NCBI RefSeq assembly: GCF_022763305.1
Contig: NZ_JALEGT010000102.1
Location: forward strand, 1-64,000
Length of the DNA: 64,000 nucleotides
Reading direction: 5' to 3'
From: Marivita sp.
GTDB taxonomy: Bacteria; Pseudomonadota; Alphaproteobacteria; Rhodobacterales; Rhodobacteraceae
The number at the start of each line of letters is the position of its first letter. The stretch's first letter is position 1. Shown here piece by piece: positions 34,695-46,578 of the stretch. Below the pieces are notes generated by a model. It was not told the origin of the DNA, made no database searches, and worked only from the letters and a program-made list of their open reading frames with translations. Position numbers and translations under genes: made by a program.

Positions 34695-34715
34695 GGCCGG
34701 ACGTCAGGTCCGGCC
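34695..34715 (+). terminator. hairpin after cspA copy 2
   Basis: A perfect 8-bp stem GGCCGGAC/GTCCGGCC around GTCAG, 10 bp after the csp stop, without a T tract. Confidence 0.6.
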
Positions 34716-34836
34716 GCCGTCCTGACGCGCGCCAGTCAGCGCACAGGACGACTTTCACGCCCCAAGCGGGCGGCTCTGTGGCCGCCCGTCCCTGACTGGT
34801 CTGCGCCATCAAGACGGACAGCAGCCCCGTTCCTGA

Positions 34837-35514
34837 TCATTCCGCAGACGCGCGCTCCACAAGCTTGGCCACTGCGGGGCCCATCGCCTCCACGATCAGA
34901 TCGACACCCTCGGCATTGGGATGGATCCCGTCCATCTGCATCACGCTGCGCAGCTCCGCGGGTGTTTCACCAACGCTGTAGAGCCCTTCGAAAAATCTCG
35001 GAAAATAAAGTGCGTCATACGCATCGGCCAGTTCGGGATACATCGCGTCGAATTCCGCCTTGTACTCGGGGCCGTAATTTCCCGGCGCTTCCATACCGAC
35101 GACGAGAACGTCCAGTTCCTTTTCCTTGGCGATCCTGAGGATGCCTTCGAGGTTCGCCCGAGACACAGCCGGGTCGATCCCCCGCAAAAGATCATTGCCT
35201 CCGAGCGCCACGATCAGCCCTTCCGTCGCCGGGGTCAGGGACCATTCGATCCGTGACAGGCCACCAGCGGTCGTATCACCGGACACACCGGCATTCACGA
35301 GGCGCACCTCAAGCCCTTGCGCGTCAAGCCATTCCCGCATTTGGGGCACAAAGCCCTCGTGATCCATCAGACCATAGCCAGCGGTCAAGCTGTCCCCCAG
35401 AGCAAGGATTTCGACGGGGTCCGCCTGCGCCGCCGTCACTGTGCACAGACACACAACGCCCACGCGCACCTTGCTCAGCACCCAGGTCGCCCCATATGTG
35501 AAAGAGTGAAACAT
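34837..35514 (-). CDS. tesA: arylesterase / TesA-like GDSL hydrolase
   Basis: A 225-aa SGNH/GDSL esterase or lysophospholipase. Catalytic Ser42 is in GDSLTAGYG, and the blocks GGND and DGIHPN (Asp-His) complete the triad and oxyanion hole. The N terminus is hydrophobic and ends in TAAQA, so the enzyme is probably exported. AAGGAG precedes ATG 35514. It is divergent from ybbA with only 18 bp between the start codons, an arrangement also known from E. coli. Confidence 0.92.
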   Translation of the reverse strand: MFHSFTYGATWVLSKVRVGVVCLCTVTAAQADPVEILALGDSLTAGYGLMDHEGFVPQMREWLDAQGLEVRLVNAGVSGDTTAGGLSRIEWSLTPATEGLIVALGGNDLLRGIDPAVSRANLEGILRIAKEKELDVLVVGMEAPGNYGPEYKAEFDAMYPELADAYDALYFPRFFEGLYSVGETPAELRSVMQMDGIHPNAEGVDLIVEAMGPAVAKLVERASAE

Positions 35515-35532
35515 AGCAAAGCTCCTTACCCG

Positions 35533-36225
35533 ATGACCCAGCCCGTTCTCGATCTCAAAGATGTCACGCTCAGCCTCAGGGGCAATGCCGGAATGGTCGA
35601 GATCCTACATGGGATCAGCCTTTCCGTTCACAAGGGCGAGACCTTGGGCCTGATCGGTCCGTCGGGATCGGGCAAGTCTTCGCTCTTGATGGTGATGGGC
35701 GGGCTTGAGAATGCCACATCGGGCAGCGTCGTTGCGCTCGGGCAAGACCTAACCGCGATGGACGAGGACAAGATGGCCCGATTCCGCCGGGATCACATGG
35801 GTGTGGTGTTCCAGTCCTTCCACCTGATCCCGACAATGACGGCATTGGAAAACGTCGCCACCCCGCTCGAGCTTTCTGGCGCCAAGGATGCCTACGCCCG
35901 CGCCGAGGCCGAGCTTGAGGCTGTGGGCCTGGCCCATCGCGCCGATCACTATCCGGCGCAGATGTCAGGGGGCGAACAGCAGCGCGTCGCACTGGCCCGT
36001 GCATCGGTCACGCGGCCGGAGATCCTGCTGGCCGACGAACCCACCGGCAACCTTGATGGCGTGAACGGGCAGGCGATCATCGACCTGCTCTTCGGTCTGC
36101 GTGACCGTCACGGCGCTACGCTGGTTCTGGTCACGCACAGCCGTGAACTGGCTGCAAAATGCGACCGCGTGATCCGGCTGACCGATGGCCATATCGCGGA
36201 CAACCAGTTGAAGGCGGCTGAGTAA
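35533..36225 (+). CDS. ybbA: YbbA/LolD-like ABC transporter ATPase
   Basis: A 230-aa ATPase of the MacB/LolD group: Walker [10 protein letters not shown], signature MSGGEQQR, Walker B ILLADEPTGNLD. It works with the FtsX-type permease that follows. ATG 35533 is used; upstream in-frame sequence overlaps tesA. Its stop shares one base with the permease start (TAATG), so the two are cotranslated. Confidence 0.93.
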   Translation: MTQPVLDLKDVTLSLRGNAGMVEILHGISLSVHKGETLGLIGPSGSGKSSLLMVMGGLENATSGSVVALGQDLTAMDEDKMARFRRDHMGVVFQSFHLIPTMTALENVATPLELSGAKDAYARAEAELEAVGLAHRADHYPAQMSGGEQQRVALARASVTRPEILLADEPTGNLDGVNGQAIIDLLFGLRDRHGATLVLVTHSRELAAKCDRVIRLTDGHIADNQLKAAE

Positions 36226-38753
36226 TGGCGCTTGGCACCGCTGCCCGTTTCGCCCGCCGGGAATTGCGCGGCGGCCTCAAGGGATTTCGCATCTTCCTGG
36301 CCTGTCTCGCACTTGGCGTGGCGGCAATCGCAGGCGTCGGCTCGGTACGCTCGGCCATCCAGTCCGGGCTGGAGGCGCAGGGGTCGATCCTGCTGGGCGG
36401 CGATGCCTCGGTGGAATTCACCTACCGCTTTGCCGAACCCGAAGAACGCGCTTACCTCGAAAGCATCTCGACCGGCATTTCCGAAATCACCGATTTCCGG
36501 TCGATGGTCGTCAAGGACCCCGATGGCGTCGCGGAACGCGCGCTCACGCAGGTCAAGTCTGTGGATGCCGCCTATCCGCTCACAGGCGCGGTTGTGCTGG
36601 ACCCGGCGATGCCTTTGGCCGATGCCTTGGCCGGGAATGGCACGCAACCCGGCGCGGTCATGGCGCCCTTGCTGGCGGATCGGCTGGGCCTTGAACCGGG
36701 CGACAGTTTCCGTCTTGGCACACAGGATTTCACCCTATCGGCGATCCTTGTGACCGAACCCGACAGCTCCGCCTCGGGCTTTTCGCTTGGTCCTCGGACG
36801 ATGGTCACGACCGAGGCGCTGCGCGATGCCGGGCTGTTGCAACCGGGAACTCTCTATGAAACCGAATACCGCCTGCTTCTGCCCGAGGGCAGCGATCTCG
36901 ACGCGCTGGAAACTGCCACCGGGGCCGCCTTTCCCAGCAGTGGATTGCGCTGGCGCGACTCCCGCAACGGCGCGCCGGGTGTGGCGCGGTTCGTCGAACG
37001 ACTGGGCGCGTTCCTGATTCTTGTCGGTCTGTCGGGCCTCGCCGTGGGCGGCATCGGCGTCTCTGCCGCCGTGCGCGCCTACCTTGCCCGCAAGACCAGC
37101 GTGATTGCCACGCTGCGCACGCTTGGTGCCACCCGCGCGACGATCTTTCAGACCTATTTCCTTCAGATCGGCGCACTCAGCCTGCTTGGCATCTGTATCG
37201 GTCTGGTCTTGGGCGCTCTCGTACCCATCCTCTTCGGCCCACTGATCAGCGCCTCGCTTCCGGTGCCTGCGATCTTCACCATTCACCCCGCCCCCCTGAT
37301 CGAGGCCGCGCTTTACGGCATCCTGACCGCGCTTGTGTTCACCCTCTGGCCGCTCGCCCGAACCGAAGACATCCGCCCCGCGATGCTGTTCCGCGATGCG
37401 CTGGACGGCGGCAAGGCGCTGCCCGCGTGGCGCTATGTGATCGCAACGCTGGTGCTTTTGGGCCTGCTCGTCGGGGTCGCATCGCTGTTTTCCGGCAGCC
37501 CGTTCCTGACACTCTGGACGGCGGGTGGCCTGATCGGCGCGCTGATCGTACTGGTGCTGGCCGCCATCGCCATCCGCTGGATCGCCAAACGCTCGACCCG
37601 CGCGGTGCGCGGGCACCCGGTCTGGCGATGGGCTCTGGCCTCCATCGGCGGCCCGCGTGACGCGGCGGCCCCTGTCGTGCTGTCGCTGGGCCTTGGCCTG
37701 TCGGTGCTGGCCGCTGTCGGTCAGATCGACGGCAACCTGCGCACCGCCATTGACCGCGACCTGCCCGAGGTCGCCCCCGCCTATTTCTTTGTCGACATCC
37801 AGCCCGACCAGATCGACCAATATACCCAGATGCTGGAAAATGACCCCGTCGTCGCGCGCATCGACACAGCCCCCATGCTGCGCGGCGTGCTGACCCAGAT
37901 CAACGGTCGCCCCGCGCGCGAGGTGGCGGGCGATCACTGGGTCGTCACCGGGGATCGGGGCATCACCTATGCCGTGCAACCCGACGCCAATACCCGCGTC
38001 GTGGCAGGCGAATGGTGGGCACCCGACCATGACGGCCCGGCCGAAGTCAGCTTTGCCATCGAAGAGGCCGAGGAAATGGGCCTCTCGCTGGGCGACACGC
38101 TGACCGTCAACGTATTGGGCCGGGACATCACCGCGACAATCACCAGCTTCCGCGACGTGGATTTCTCGACCGCCGGGATGGGATTCGTCATGACCCTCAC
38201 CCCCAATGCCCTGCGCGGCGCGCCGCACACGTTCATTTCCACCGTCTACGCTCCGGCAGAAGACGAGGCCCGCATCCTGCGAGAGTTGGCCACTGCCTTT
38301 CCGAACATCACCGCCATCAGCGTCCGTGACGCCATCGACCGGGTGAGTGTGCTGCTCGAAGGCATCGGGGCTGCCGTCCGCTGGGGCGCTGCGGCCACCC
38401 TGCTCACCGGCTTCCTCGTCCTGATCGGCGCGGCAGCCGCAGGTGAAAGCGCGCGGACCTACGAGGCGGCAGTGCTCAAGACGCTGGGCGCAAGCCGCGC
38501 CCGCATTCTGCAGAGCTTTGCCCTGCGGTCTGCTTTGCTTGGAGGCGGGGCCGGACTTGTGGCCTTGGGCGCAGGGATCCTCGGCAGTTGGGCGGTGACG
38601 ACCTTCATCATGGACAGCAGCTTTGCCGTGGTCTGGCCCTCTGCCTTCGGCGTTGTGGTCGGCGGAATTCTGGCAACGCTCCTTGCAGGCCTGATCTTCG
38701 CATGGCGACCACTGGCCGCCCGCCCGGCCCAGGTGCTGCGGGCCCGAGAGTAA
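36225..38753 (+). CDS. ybbP: YbbP-like FtsX-family ABC permease
   Basis: An 842-aa membrane protein with an N-terminal anchor, a large periplasmic domain (about residues 45-240), and two groups of transmembrane helices typical of FtsX/MacB-fold permeases duplicated in YbbP (IGVSAAVRAYLARKTSVIAT followed by LRTLGATRATIFQ; GESARTYEAAVLKTLGASRA). It is the partner of YbbA. The family is linked to envelope or lipoprotein handling, but its substrate is not settled. Confidence 0.92.
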   Translation: MALGTAARFARRELRGGLKGFRIFLACLALGVAAIAGVGSVRSAIQSGLEAQGSILLGGDASVEFTYRFAEPEERAYLESISTGISEITDFRSMVVKDPDGVAERALTQVKSVDAAYPLTGAVVLDPAMPLADALAGNGTQPGAVMAPLLADRLGLEPGDSFRLGTQDFTLSAILVTEPDSSASGFSLGPRTMVTTEALRDAGLLQPGTLYETEYRLLLPEGSDLDALETATGAAFPSSGLRWRDSRNGAPGVARFVERLGAFLILVGLSGLAVGGIGVSAAVRAYLARKTSVIATLRTLGATRATIFQTYFLQIGALSLLGICIGLVLGALVPILFGPLISASLPVPAIFTIHPAPLIEAALYGILTALVFTLWPLARTEDIRPAMLFRDALDGGKALPAWRYVIATLVLLGLLVGVASLFSGSPFLTLWTAGGLIGALIVLVLAAIAIRWIAKRSTRAVRGHPVWRWALASIGGPRDAAAPVVLSLGLGLSVLAAVGQIDGNLRTAIDRDLPEVAPAYFFVDIQPDQIDQYTQMLENDPVVARIDTAPMLRGVLTQINGRPAREVAGDHWVVTGDRGITYAVQPDANTRVVAGEWWAPDHDGPAEVSFAIEEAEEMGLSLGDTLTVNVLGRDITATITSFRDVDFSTAGMGFVMTLTPNALRGAPHTFISTVYAPAEDEARILRELATAFPNITAISVRDAIDRVSVLLEGIGAAVRWGAAATLLTGFLVLIGAAAAGESARTYEAAVLKTLGASRARILQSFALRSALLGGGAGLVALGAGILGSWAVTTFIMDSSFAVVWPSAFGVVVGGILATLLAGLIFAWRPLAARPAQVLRARE

Positions 38754-38863
38754 TCGGCGTGACTTGGGCCGAAAGGCCCAATGAACGGCAATATACCACC
38801 TTGCCCCCCGGCCAATCCCTTGGCATGCCCCCAACAACGCACCGCAAGAAATCGAGTCGCCCC

Positions 38864-39736
38864 ATGTCCGACAGCCTTCCTATGACGATCCCGGCACCGC
38901 TCACCCCGGCGCAGCGCACCCAGATCATCAACCTCGTCCGCCGTACCGCCCGAGCTGAGATCCTGCCGCGCTTTCGCACGCTGGGCACCGGTGACATCGA
39001 CCAGAAATCCGGTCCGATGGATGTGGTGACGGCAGCGGACCGCGAGGCTGAAAAGATGATCGTGCGGGGCTTGCTTGCGATGTTCCCGAACGCGCATATC
39101 GTTGGCGAGGAAACGGTGACCGACGAAAAGGTTGCGGCGCTGGCCGAGGCCGAGATGGGCTTCACCATCGACCCGGTGGATGGCACCTGGAACTTTGCGC
39201 ATGGTCTGGCCACCTTCGGCGTGATCCTGTCGATGACGCGCTTCGGCGTGCCCGTTTTCGGCCTGATCTATGACCCCATCACCGATGAAGTCCTGATCGC
39301 CGACGAAACCGGCCCGGCTCAGGTGATCGCGCCGCGCCGCCCGGCACGGACAGTGTCGGTGTCAAAGGGCGGTCCGGTGGAGAACCTGAGCGGCTTTGCG
39401 TCGGTCTACAACGTGCCGGACGCCAAACGGGCCGATCTGATCGGGCTGATGACCCGCTTTCAGCGCCTCTACATGCTGCGCTGTGCGGCGCATGAGTTCC
39501 GCATGGTCGCGTTGGGGCATGTGGACTTCGTGCTGTGCTCGAACCTTACCCCGTGGGATCACGCCGCAGGGGCCCTGATCGTTCAGCGCGCCGGTGGTCA
39601 TGTCGCCTGTCTGGATGGGTCCGAGTACCGCGCACAGATGCGCGACGGTTACCTGCTTTGCGCGTCAGACGCCGCCACATGGGGCCGGGTGCGCGATGCG
39701 ATGTCGTTCCTGCTGGACGAGCCGGCGCAGGACTGA
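38864..39736 (+). CDS. inositol monophosphatase family protein
   Basis: A 290-aa metal-dependent phosphatase of the IMPase/HisN family. The metal-site motifs GEETVTD, IDPVDGTWNF and WDHAAGALIVQRAGG are intact. Members dephosphorylate inositol phosphate, histidinol phosphate or similar; the substrate is not determined here. ATG 38864 is used; Met7 is an alternative. It ends 4 bp before the stop of the converging SDR-like gene. Confidence 0.88.
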   Translation: MSDSLPMTIPAPLTPAQRTQIINLVRRTARAEILPRFRTLGTGDIDQKSGPMDVVTAADREAEKMIVRGLLAMFPNAHIVGEETVTDEKVAALAEAEMGFTIDPVDGTWNFAHGLATFGVILSMTRFGVPVFGLIYDPITDEVLIADETGPAQVIAPRRPARTVSVSKGGPVENLSGFASVYNVPDAKRADLIGLMTRFQRLYMLRCAAHEFRMVALGHVDFVLCSNLTPWDHAAGALIVQRAGGHVACLDGSEYRAQMRDGYLLCASDAATWGRVRDAMSFLLDEPAQD

Positions 39737-39740
39737 CCAA

Positions 39741-40382
39741 CTACCGCGACAGTACCACATCGGCGCAAATGTCTCGGCCCTCTTCGACCGCGTCCAAGAG
39801 ATAATGCGCCACGCTGGCCCGCGAGATGAGCCCGTTGCGCCACGTTTCGGGGTCCCGAAGCACGCGGTAATCTTCGGACCGTGCCCCCTTGGTCAGGATC
39901 ACCGGCCGAACAATCGTCCACTCCAGCGATGAGGCCTCAATCAGGGCCTCCTGTCGGTCCTTGTCGGCGTAAGGCTTGCCCAGAATCGCGCGATGACCGG
40001 TCTTTTCGACCCAACTCATCGCCGTCTTGCTCCGCCCCGCGCCAAAACCCGTCACGACCACAAGGCGTGACACACCTGCCGCGCTCATGGCGTCGATCAA
40101 AACGCGCGTGGTTTCTGAAAACAGCGTTTCCTCTTCCCAGAGCATGGCCAGTCGCTCGGTGATACCCAGCGCATAGATCACGGCCCGCGTCCCTTCCAGG
40201 GCGCGTGCCACATCTTCGGGCGCGGTGGCATCCCCCTTGAACGGCTCGACAAACTCGGTGGCAGTCAGGCTGTCGGCGCTGCGGGCCATGGCGCGCACAG
40301 AGAGCCCTCGGCGCACCGCTTCATCCAGAGCGCAACGCCCGATGCCCGAGGTCGCGCCCATGATCAGGATCGGTTGGGTCAA
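39741..40382 (-). CDS. NAD(P)-binding SDR-like oxidoreductase (NmrA-type)
   Basis: A 213-aa atypical SDR with the glycine motif GATSGIG at residues 9-15 and a VVTGFGAG stretch. No clear Tyr-x3-Lys pair is seen, so it may be a redox sensor or a reductase of the NAD(P)H-binding 13 family. It overlaps the small upstream protein by 4 bp (ATGA). Confidence 0.82.
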   Translation of the reverse strand: MTQPILIMGATSGIGRCALDEAVRRGLSVRAMARSADSLTATEFVEPFKGDATAPEDVARALEGTRAVIYALGITERLAMLWEEETLFSETTRVLIDAMSAAGVSRLVVVTGFGAGRSKTAMSWVEKTGHRAILGKPYADKDRQEALIEASSLEWTIVRPVILTKGARSEDYRVLRDPETWRNGLISRASVAHYLLDAVEEGRDICADVVLSR

Positions 40383-40561
40383 TTCTGCAAATCCTCGAAA
40401 TGCGCCGTATACCGGCGGTGCTGCGCCCGGTCATGCTTGAGCGCCAGATCGCCGCGATAGGCCGCAACGGTCACAACCGGGATCGCCGTCTGTTCATCGG
40501 CGTGGGTTTTATTGCCACGTCCCCGCCACCAGTGCCTGAGTTCTCGCAATAGATGTCTCAT
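40379..40561 (-). CDS. small basic hypothetical protein
   Basis: A 60-aa protein rich in Arg and His (MRHLLRELRHWWRGRGNKTH) with no known domain. It overlaps the SDR-like gene start (ATGA), which supports translation, but the ribosome binding site is weak. Upstream in-frame codons to 40681 run into the gcvP terminator and are ignored. Confidence 0.55.
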   Translation of the reverse strand: MRHLLRELRHWWRGRGNKTHADEQTAIPVVTVAAYRGDLALKHDRAQHRRYTAHFEDLQN

Positions 40562-40638
40562 GTTCGGGAAACGTAGCGCGGCAGGACAGGTTGCAACGCC
40601 CGACGCAGTTTTTTCGCTGGGTCGCCCGGATGCGCAAA

Positions 40639-40659
40639 GGCCGGGCATGACGCCCGGCC
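40639..40659 (-). terminator. terminator of gcvTHP
   Basis: A perfect 8-bp stem GGCCGGGC/GCCCGGCC around 5 nt, followed on the minus strand by TTTGCG, 29 bp after the gcvP stop. Confidence 0.75.
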
Positions 40660-40687
40660 CTGCATCCTTTGGTGAGAACAATGGCGT

Positions 40688-43531
<2,844 letters not shown>

Positions 43532-43664
43532 GTCGGTCTCCTTGCGGTTGGGAACGGCGCGCCGTCCCCTGCTTCTTCTCTTCAAAAATACGCCACGCGA
43601 CGGGGCCACCGGGCACGCCGTCGGGCAAGGGTCGGGCAGACCAAGTGTGGCCTGCCCCGCCGGA

Positions 43665-44024
43665 TCAGCCGATGTATTTCTTGTACGCGGCTTCATCCAT
43701 CATGTCGTCCAGAGCCGACATGTCTTCGATCTTCATCTTGAAGAACCAAGCCTCACCCTCGGGGTCTTCGTTGACCTTGCCTGGCTCATCGACCAGCACC
43801 TCGTTCACTTCGGTGATCTCGCCATCGAGCGGCGCGAGGATGTCCGACGCCGCCTTGACCGACTCGATCACCACGATCTCGTCATCCTTGCTGACGGTCT
43901 GCCCCTCTTCCGGCAGTTCGATGAACACCACATCGCCCAACTGCTCGGCCGCATGTGCGGTGATCCCCACGACCACTTCGTCGCCCTCGACGCGCAGCCA
44001 CTCATGTTCTTCAGTGAATTTCAT
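43665..44024 (-). CDS. gcvH: glycine cleavage system H protein
   Basis: A 119-aa lipoyl carrier. The lipoylated lysine is Lys57 in IESVKAAS, within the usual [17 protein letters not shown] framework. It shuttles the aminomethyl group between GcvP and GcvT. ATG 44024 has a GAGGGACC Shine-Dalgarno upstream; the longer in-frame extension overlaps gcvT. Confidence 0.97.
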   Translation of the reverse strand: MKFTEEHEWLRVEGDEVVVGITAHAAEQLGDVVFIELPEEGQTVSKDDEIVVIESVKAASDILAPLDGEITEVNEVLVDEPGKVNEDPEGEAWFFKMKIEDMSALDDMMDEAAYKKYIG

Positions 44025-44043
44025 AAGGTCCCTCTTGGAGTGA

Positions 44044-45168
44044 TTATCGTTTGAAGCCTGACGCCACGAAGGGCAGTTTGGCAACAGAAACAGGAAGCCG
44101 CTTGCCGCGAACCTCGCCAAAAAGTGTGGTCTGCTCGCCAGCGTGGGCGGTCTCGACATACCCCATCGCGACCGGGGCGCCGACGGTGGGGCCAAATCCA
44201 CCAGACGTCACGGCTCCGACGGGAGCCGCAGACTCGGCGCTGGCGAACAGCAGCGTGCCTTCGCGCATCGGCGCGCGGCCTTCAGGCAGAAGGCCAACGC
44301 GTTGGCGCGCCGCGCCGCCCGTGATCTCGGACAGGATACGCGCGGCTCCGGGGAATCCGCCTTCGCGGTCGCCCCCGGCGCGTCGGACCTTCTGGATGCC
44401 CCAGGTCAACCCGCCTTCGACTGGCGATGTGGTCGCGTCGATGTCATGACCATAAAGGCACAGCCCCGCCTCGAGCCGCAGCGAATCCCGGGCGCCAAGC
44501 CCGATGGCCTCCACATCCTCGTGCGCCAGCAACGCCTGCGCCACACCCGTGGCGGCGGCCACGGGGACGGATATCTCATATCCGTCCTCGCCGGTGTAGC
44601 CGGACCGAGAGACCCAGCATTCCGCACCGGCGATCGGCACGGTCGCCACGTCCATGAACCGCATGTCCGCCACCATCGGGTGATGCTCGGCCAGCACTGC
44701 TTCCGCCTTGGGCCCCTGCAATGCCAGCAGCGCCCGGTTTTCCAACAGCTTGACCGTCACATCCGGTTCCAATGCCGCGCGCATCCGGGCGACATCGGCG
44801 TCCTTGCAGGCAGCGTTGACCACAACAAACAGGTGATCGCCGCGATTGGCGAACATCAGATCGTCTTCGATCCCGCCTGCGTCATTGGTGAAGAACCCAT
44901 AGCGCTGGCGGTCTTCGCCCAGACCCAGCACATCCTGCGGGATCAGCCGCTCCAACGCGGCTTTGGCCACCTCCGGGTCTTCGGACCGCAGGATGACCTG
45001 CCCCATATGGCTGACATCGAACAGCCCCGCCGCCGCGCGGCAGTGCAGGTGCTCTTTCATCACGCCAAGGCTGTATTGCACCGGCATCTCGTAGCCCGCG
45101 AAGGGCACCATCTTGGCGCCAAGGCCGACATGCAGATCGTATAGCGGTGTGCGTTTCAAGTCGCTCAC
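44044..45168 (-). CDS. gcvT: aminomethyltransferase GcvT
   Basis: The 374-aa T protein, which moves the methylene group to tetrahydrofolate and releases ammonia. Family stretches include [21 protein letters not shown] and [20 protein letters not shown]. It starts at GTG 45168 behind GAGGGA. The operon leader upstream is a tandem glycine riboswitch. Confidence 0.96.
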   Translation of the reverse strand: MSDLKRTPLYDLHVGLGAKMVPFAGYEMPVQYSLGVMKEHLHCRAAAGLFDVSHMGQVILRSEDPEVAKAALERLIPQDVLGLGEDRQRYGFFTNDAGGIEDDLMFANRGDHLFVVVNAACKDADVARMRAALEPDVTVKLLENRALLALQGPKAEAVLAEHHPMVADMRFMDVATVPIAGAECWVSRSGYTGEDGYEISVPVAAATGVAQALLAHEDVEAIGLGARDSLRLEAGLCLYGHDIDATTSPVEGGLTWGIQKVRRAGGDREGGFPGAARILSEITGGAARQRVGLLPEGRAPMREGTLLFASAESAAPVGAVTSGGFGPTVGAPVAMGYVETAHAGEQTTLFGEVRGKRLPVSVAKLPFVASGFKR

Positions 45169-45253
45169 GCGGCATCCCTCTGTCTGTGACCGGATGCAAG
45201 AGTAAGCGGCAACCGGCATATTCCACACCGCGCCTTTGCGCGGATGTCCTATG

Positions 45254-45408
45254 CCCCCTCTGTCCTTTCGCCTGAGATCGTTATCCCTTCGGCGTTCCGG
45301 GTCAGGCCCGAAATCTCTCCAGAGTCTATGTCCGCGACGGTCCTTCGGCCTGAGAGTTTCCGGGGGCGGTTGCTCCTTCGGCACCGGTCGAACCGGTTCT
45401 CCCATCGT
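45254..45408 (-). promoter_or_regulatory. tandem glycine riboswitch
   Basis: Two glycine aptamers lie head to tail in the gcvT leader. The 5' aptamer (about 45335-45407) has GGGAGA, CCGAAGGAGCAA and CTCTCAGGC followed by AAGGACCG. The 3' aptamer (about 45256-45325) has GGAGAG, CCGAAGGGATAA and CTCAGGCGAAAGGACAGAGG. These are the conserved cores of the gcvT element. It should switch on the gcvTHP operon when glycine is high. Confidence 0.93.
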
Positions 45409-45451
45409 GGATGTATGCTGTGGTAGACCGTTTTCCGAACGGCCTCAAGTG

Positions 45452-45931
45452 TCAAACTGCAAGCGCGGCCTCCCGGGCCGCGCAGGCGCGCTCCGGGTTC
45501 AGAATGTCCAGCAGATCGGCATTGGTGCAGACCAGCGCATCCAGCGTGATCGGATCCAGCGACTGGTAGAACGCCTCAACGGCATCCGTCAGCGCCGTGC
45601 GCAGAAGACAGGCTTCGGTCAGGGGGCAGGTGTTGTCGACATCGGCAAAACACTCTGCCAGGGGCACGGGGGCCTCCAGCACGCGAAACACGTCCCCGAT
45701 CCGGATCTGGTCGGCAGGGCGTCCAAGTTCCAACCCGCCATTCCGGCCGCGCTGCGTGTGCAGGAACCCCAGCTGCGCCAGTTGGTTGATCACCTGAGCA
45801 AGGTGGTTTTCCGATGCGTTGCAGCGGTCCGCGATTTCCGATTTGGTCACGAGCCGCCCGGTATTCGCCGCACAGAACATGAGGACACGCATCGCGATGT
45901 TGGTTCGTTTGGTGACACGCAAGGCAGTCAT
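45452..45931 (-). CDS. Rrf2 family regulator, NsrR-like
   Basis: A 159-aa Rrf2 protein. The winged helix (SEIADRCNASENHLAQVINQ) is followed by three cysteines, Cys94, Cys102 and Cys108 (CFADVDNTCPLTEAC), which can hold an Fe-S cluster, as in NsrR (nitric oxide) or IscR-type sensors. The HLAQVINQLAQLGF region is closer to NsrR than to IscR. ATG 45931 is used. An FNR-type box lies in its promoter, 48 bp from the start, which suits a regulator of nitric oxide or low-oxygen response. Confidence 0.85.
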   Translation of the reverse strand: MTALRVTKRTNIAMRVLMFCAANTGRLVTKSEIADRCNASENHLAQVINQLAQLGFLHTQRGRNGGLELGRPADQIRIGDVFRVLEAPVPLAECFADVDNTCPLTEACLLRTALTDAVEAFYQSLDPITLDALVCTNADLLDILNPERACAAREAALAV

Positions 45932-45978
45932 CCTTTCAGGTCGGTTGGCCAAACCTACCGGTTCGTGCAAAGTTGTCT

Positions 45979-45992
45979 TTGATATACATCAA
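45979..45992. promoter_or_regulatory. FNR/FnrL-type box
   Basis: A perfect TTGAT-ATAC-ATCAA palindrome, the consensus of FNR/FnrL/Dnr regulators, in the 83-bp divergent gap between the NsrR-like gene and the GGCT-like gene. It may control either or both promoters in response to oxygen or nitric oxide. Confidence 0.8.
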
Positions 45993-46014
45993 CCCTTCTT
46001 GAGCAGATACCCCT

Positions 46015-46578
46015 GTGAAGCACCCCCATTTTTTCGGCTACGGATCGCTGGTCAACCGCAACACGCACAGTTTCACACCGATCCACGCCTCGCAGATCAC
46101 CGGCTGGCGGCGGGTCTGGCGGCGCGCGCCGAACCGGCCTGCCGCGTTCCTGTCGGTGATTGCCGAACCGGGGGCGTTGATCGACGGTGTGATCGCGCCG
46201 GTGCCCAATGACGATTGGGTGGCGCTGGATGCGCGCGAGTTTTCCTATTCCCGGATCGCCGTGACCGAGTCCGTCACCCATCCGGCGCAGGATGTCCGGG
46301 ATATATCCATCTACGCGATTCCACCGGACGACGCCGCCCCGCCGGACAAGGATCATCCGATCCTGCTCAGCTATGTCGATGCCGTCCTTCAGGGCTATCT
46401 GCGCGAGTTTGGCGAGTCTGGGGCCGAGCGGTTCTGCGCCACAACGGACGGCTGGGACACACCGGTGCGCAATGACCGCGACGATCCGGTCTATCCGCGC
46501 GCACAAGTGCTTACGCCGGCCGAAAAAGGCTTTGTCGATGACATGTTGCTGACGATGCGCGCCAAGGTGTTTGCCTGA
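46015..46578 (+). CDS. gamma-glutamylcyclotransferase-like protein
   Basis: A 187-aa protein of the GGCT/ChaC-like fold. The substrate-binding YGSL (residues 9-12) and a likely catalytic Glu75 (DAREFSYSR) are visible. It may act on gamma-glutamyl compounds or be an uncharacterised member. It starts at GTG 46015 with a weak GAG upstream and is followed by the DUF2254 gene in a TGATG overlap. Confidence 0.82.
   Translation: MKHPHFFGYGSLVNRNTHSFTPIHASQITGWRRVWRRAPNRPAAFLSVIAEPGALIDGVIAPVPNDDWVALDAREFSYSRIAVTESVTHPAQDVRDISIYAIPPDDAAPPDKDHPILLSYVDAVLQGYLREFGESGAERFCATTDGWDTPVRNDRDDPVYPRAQVLTPAEKGFVDDMLLTMRAKVFA

Noticed and set aside
36735-38837. A 700-codon open frame on the minus strand across ybbP
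   Set aside because: It opposes a well-supported FtsX-type permease and its translation is low-complexity and Arg/Gly/Gln-rich like other shadow frames.
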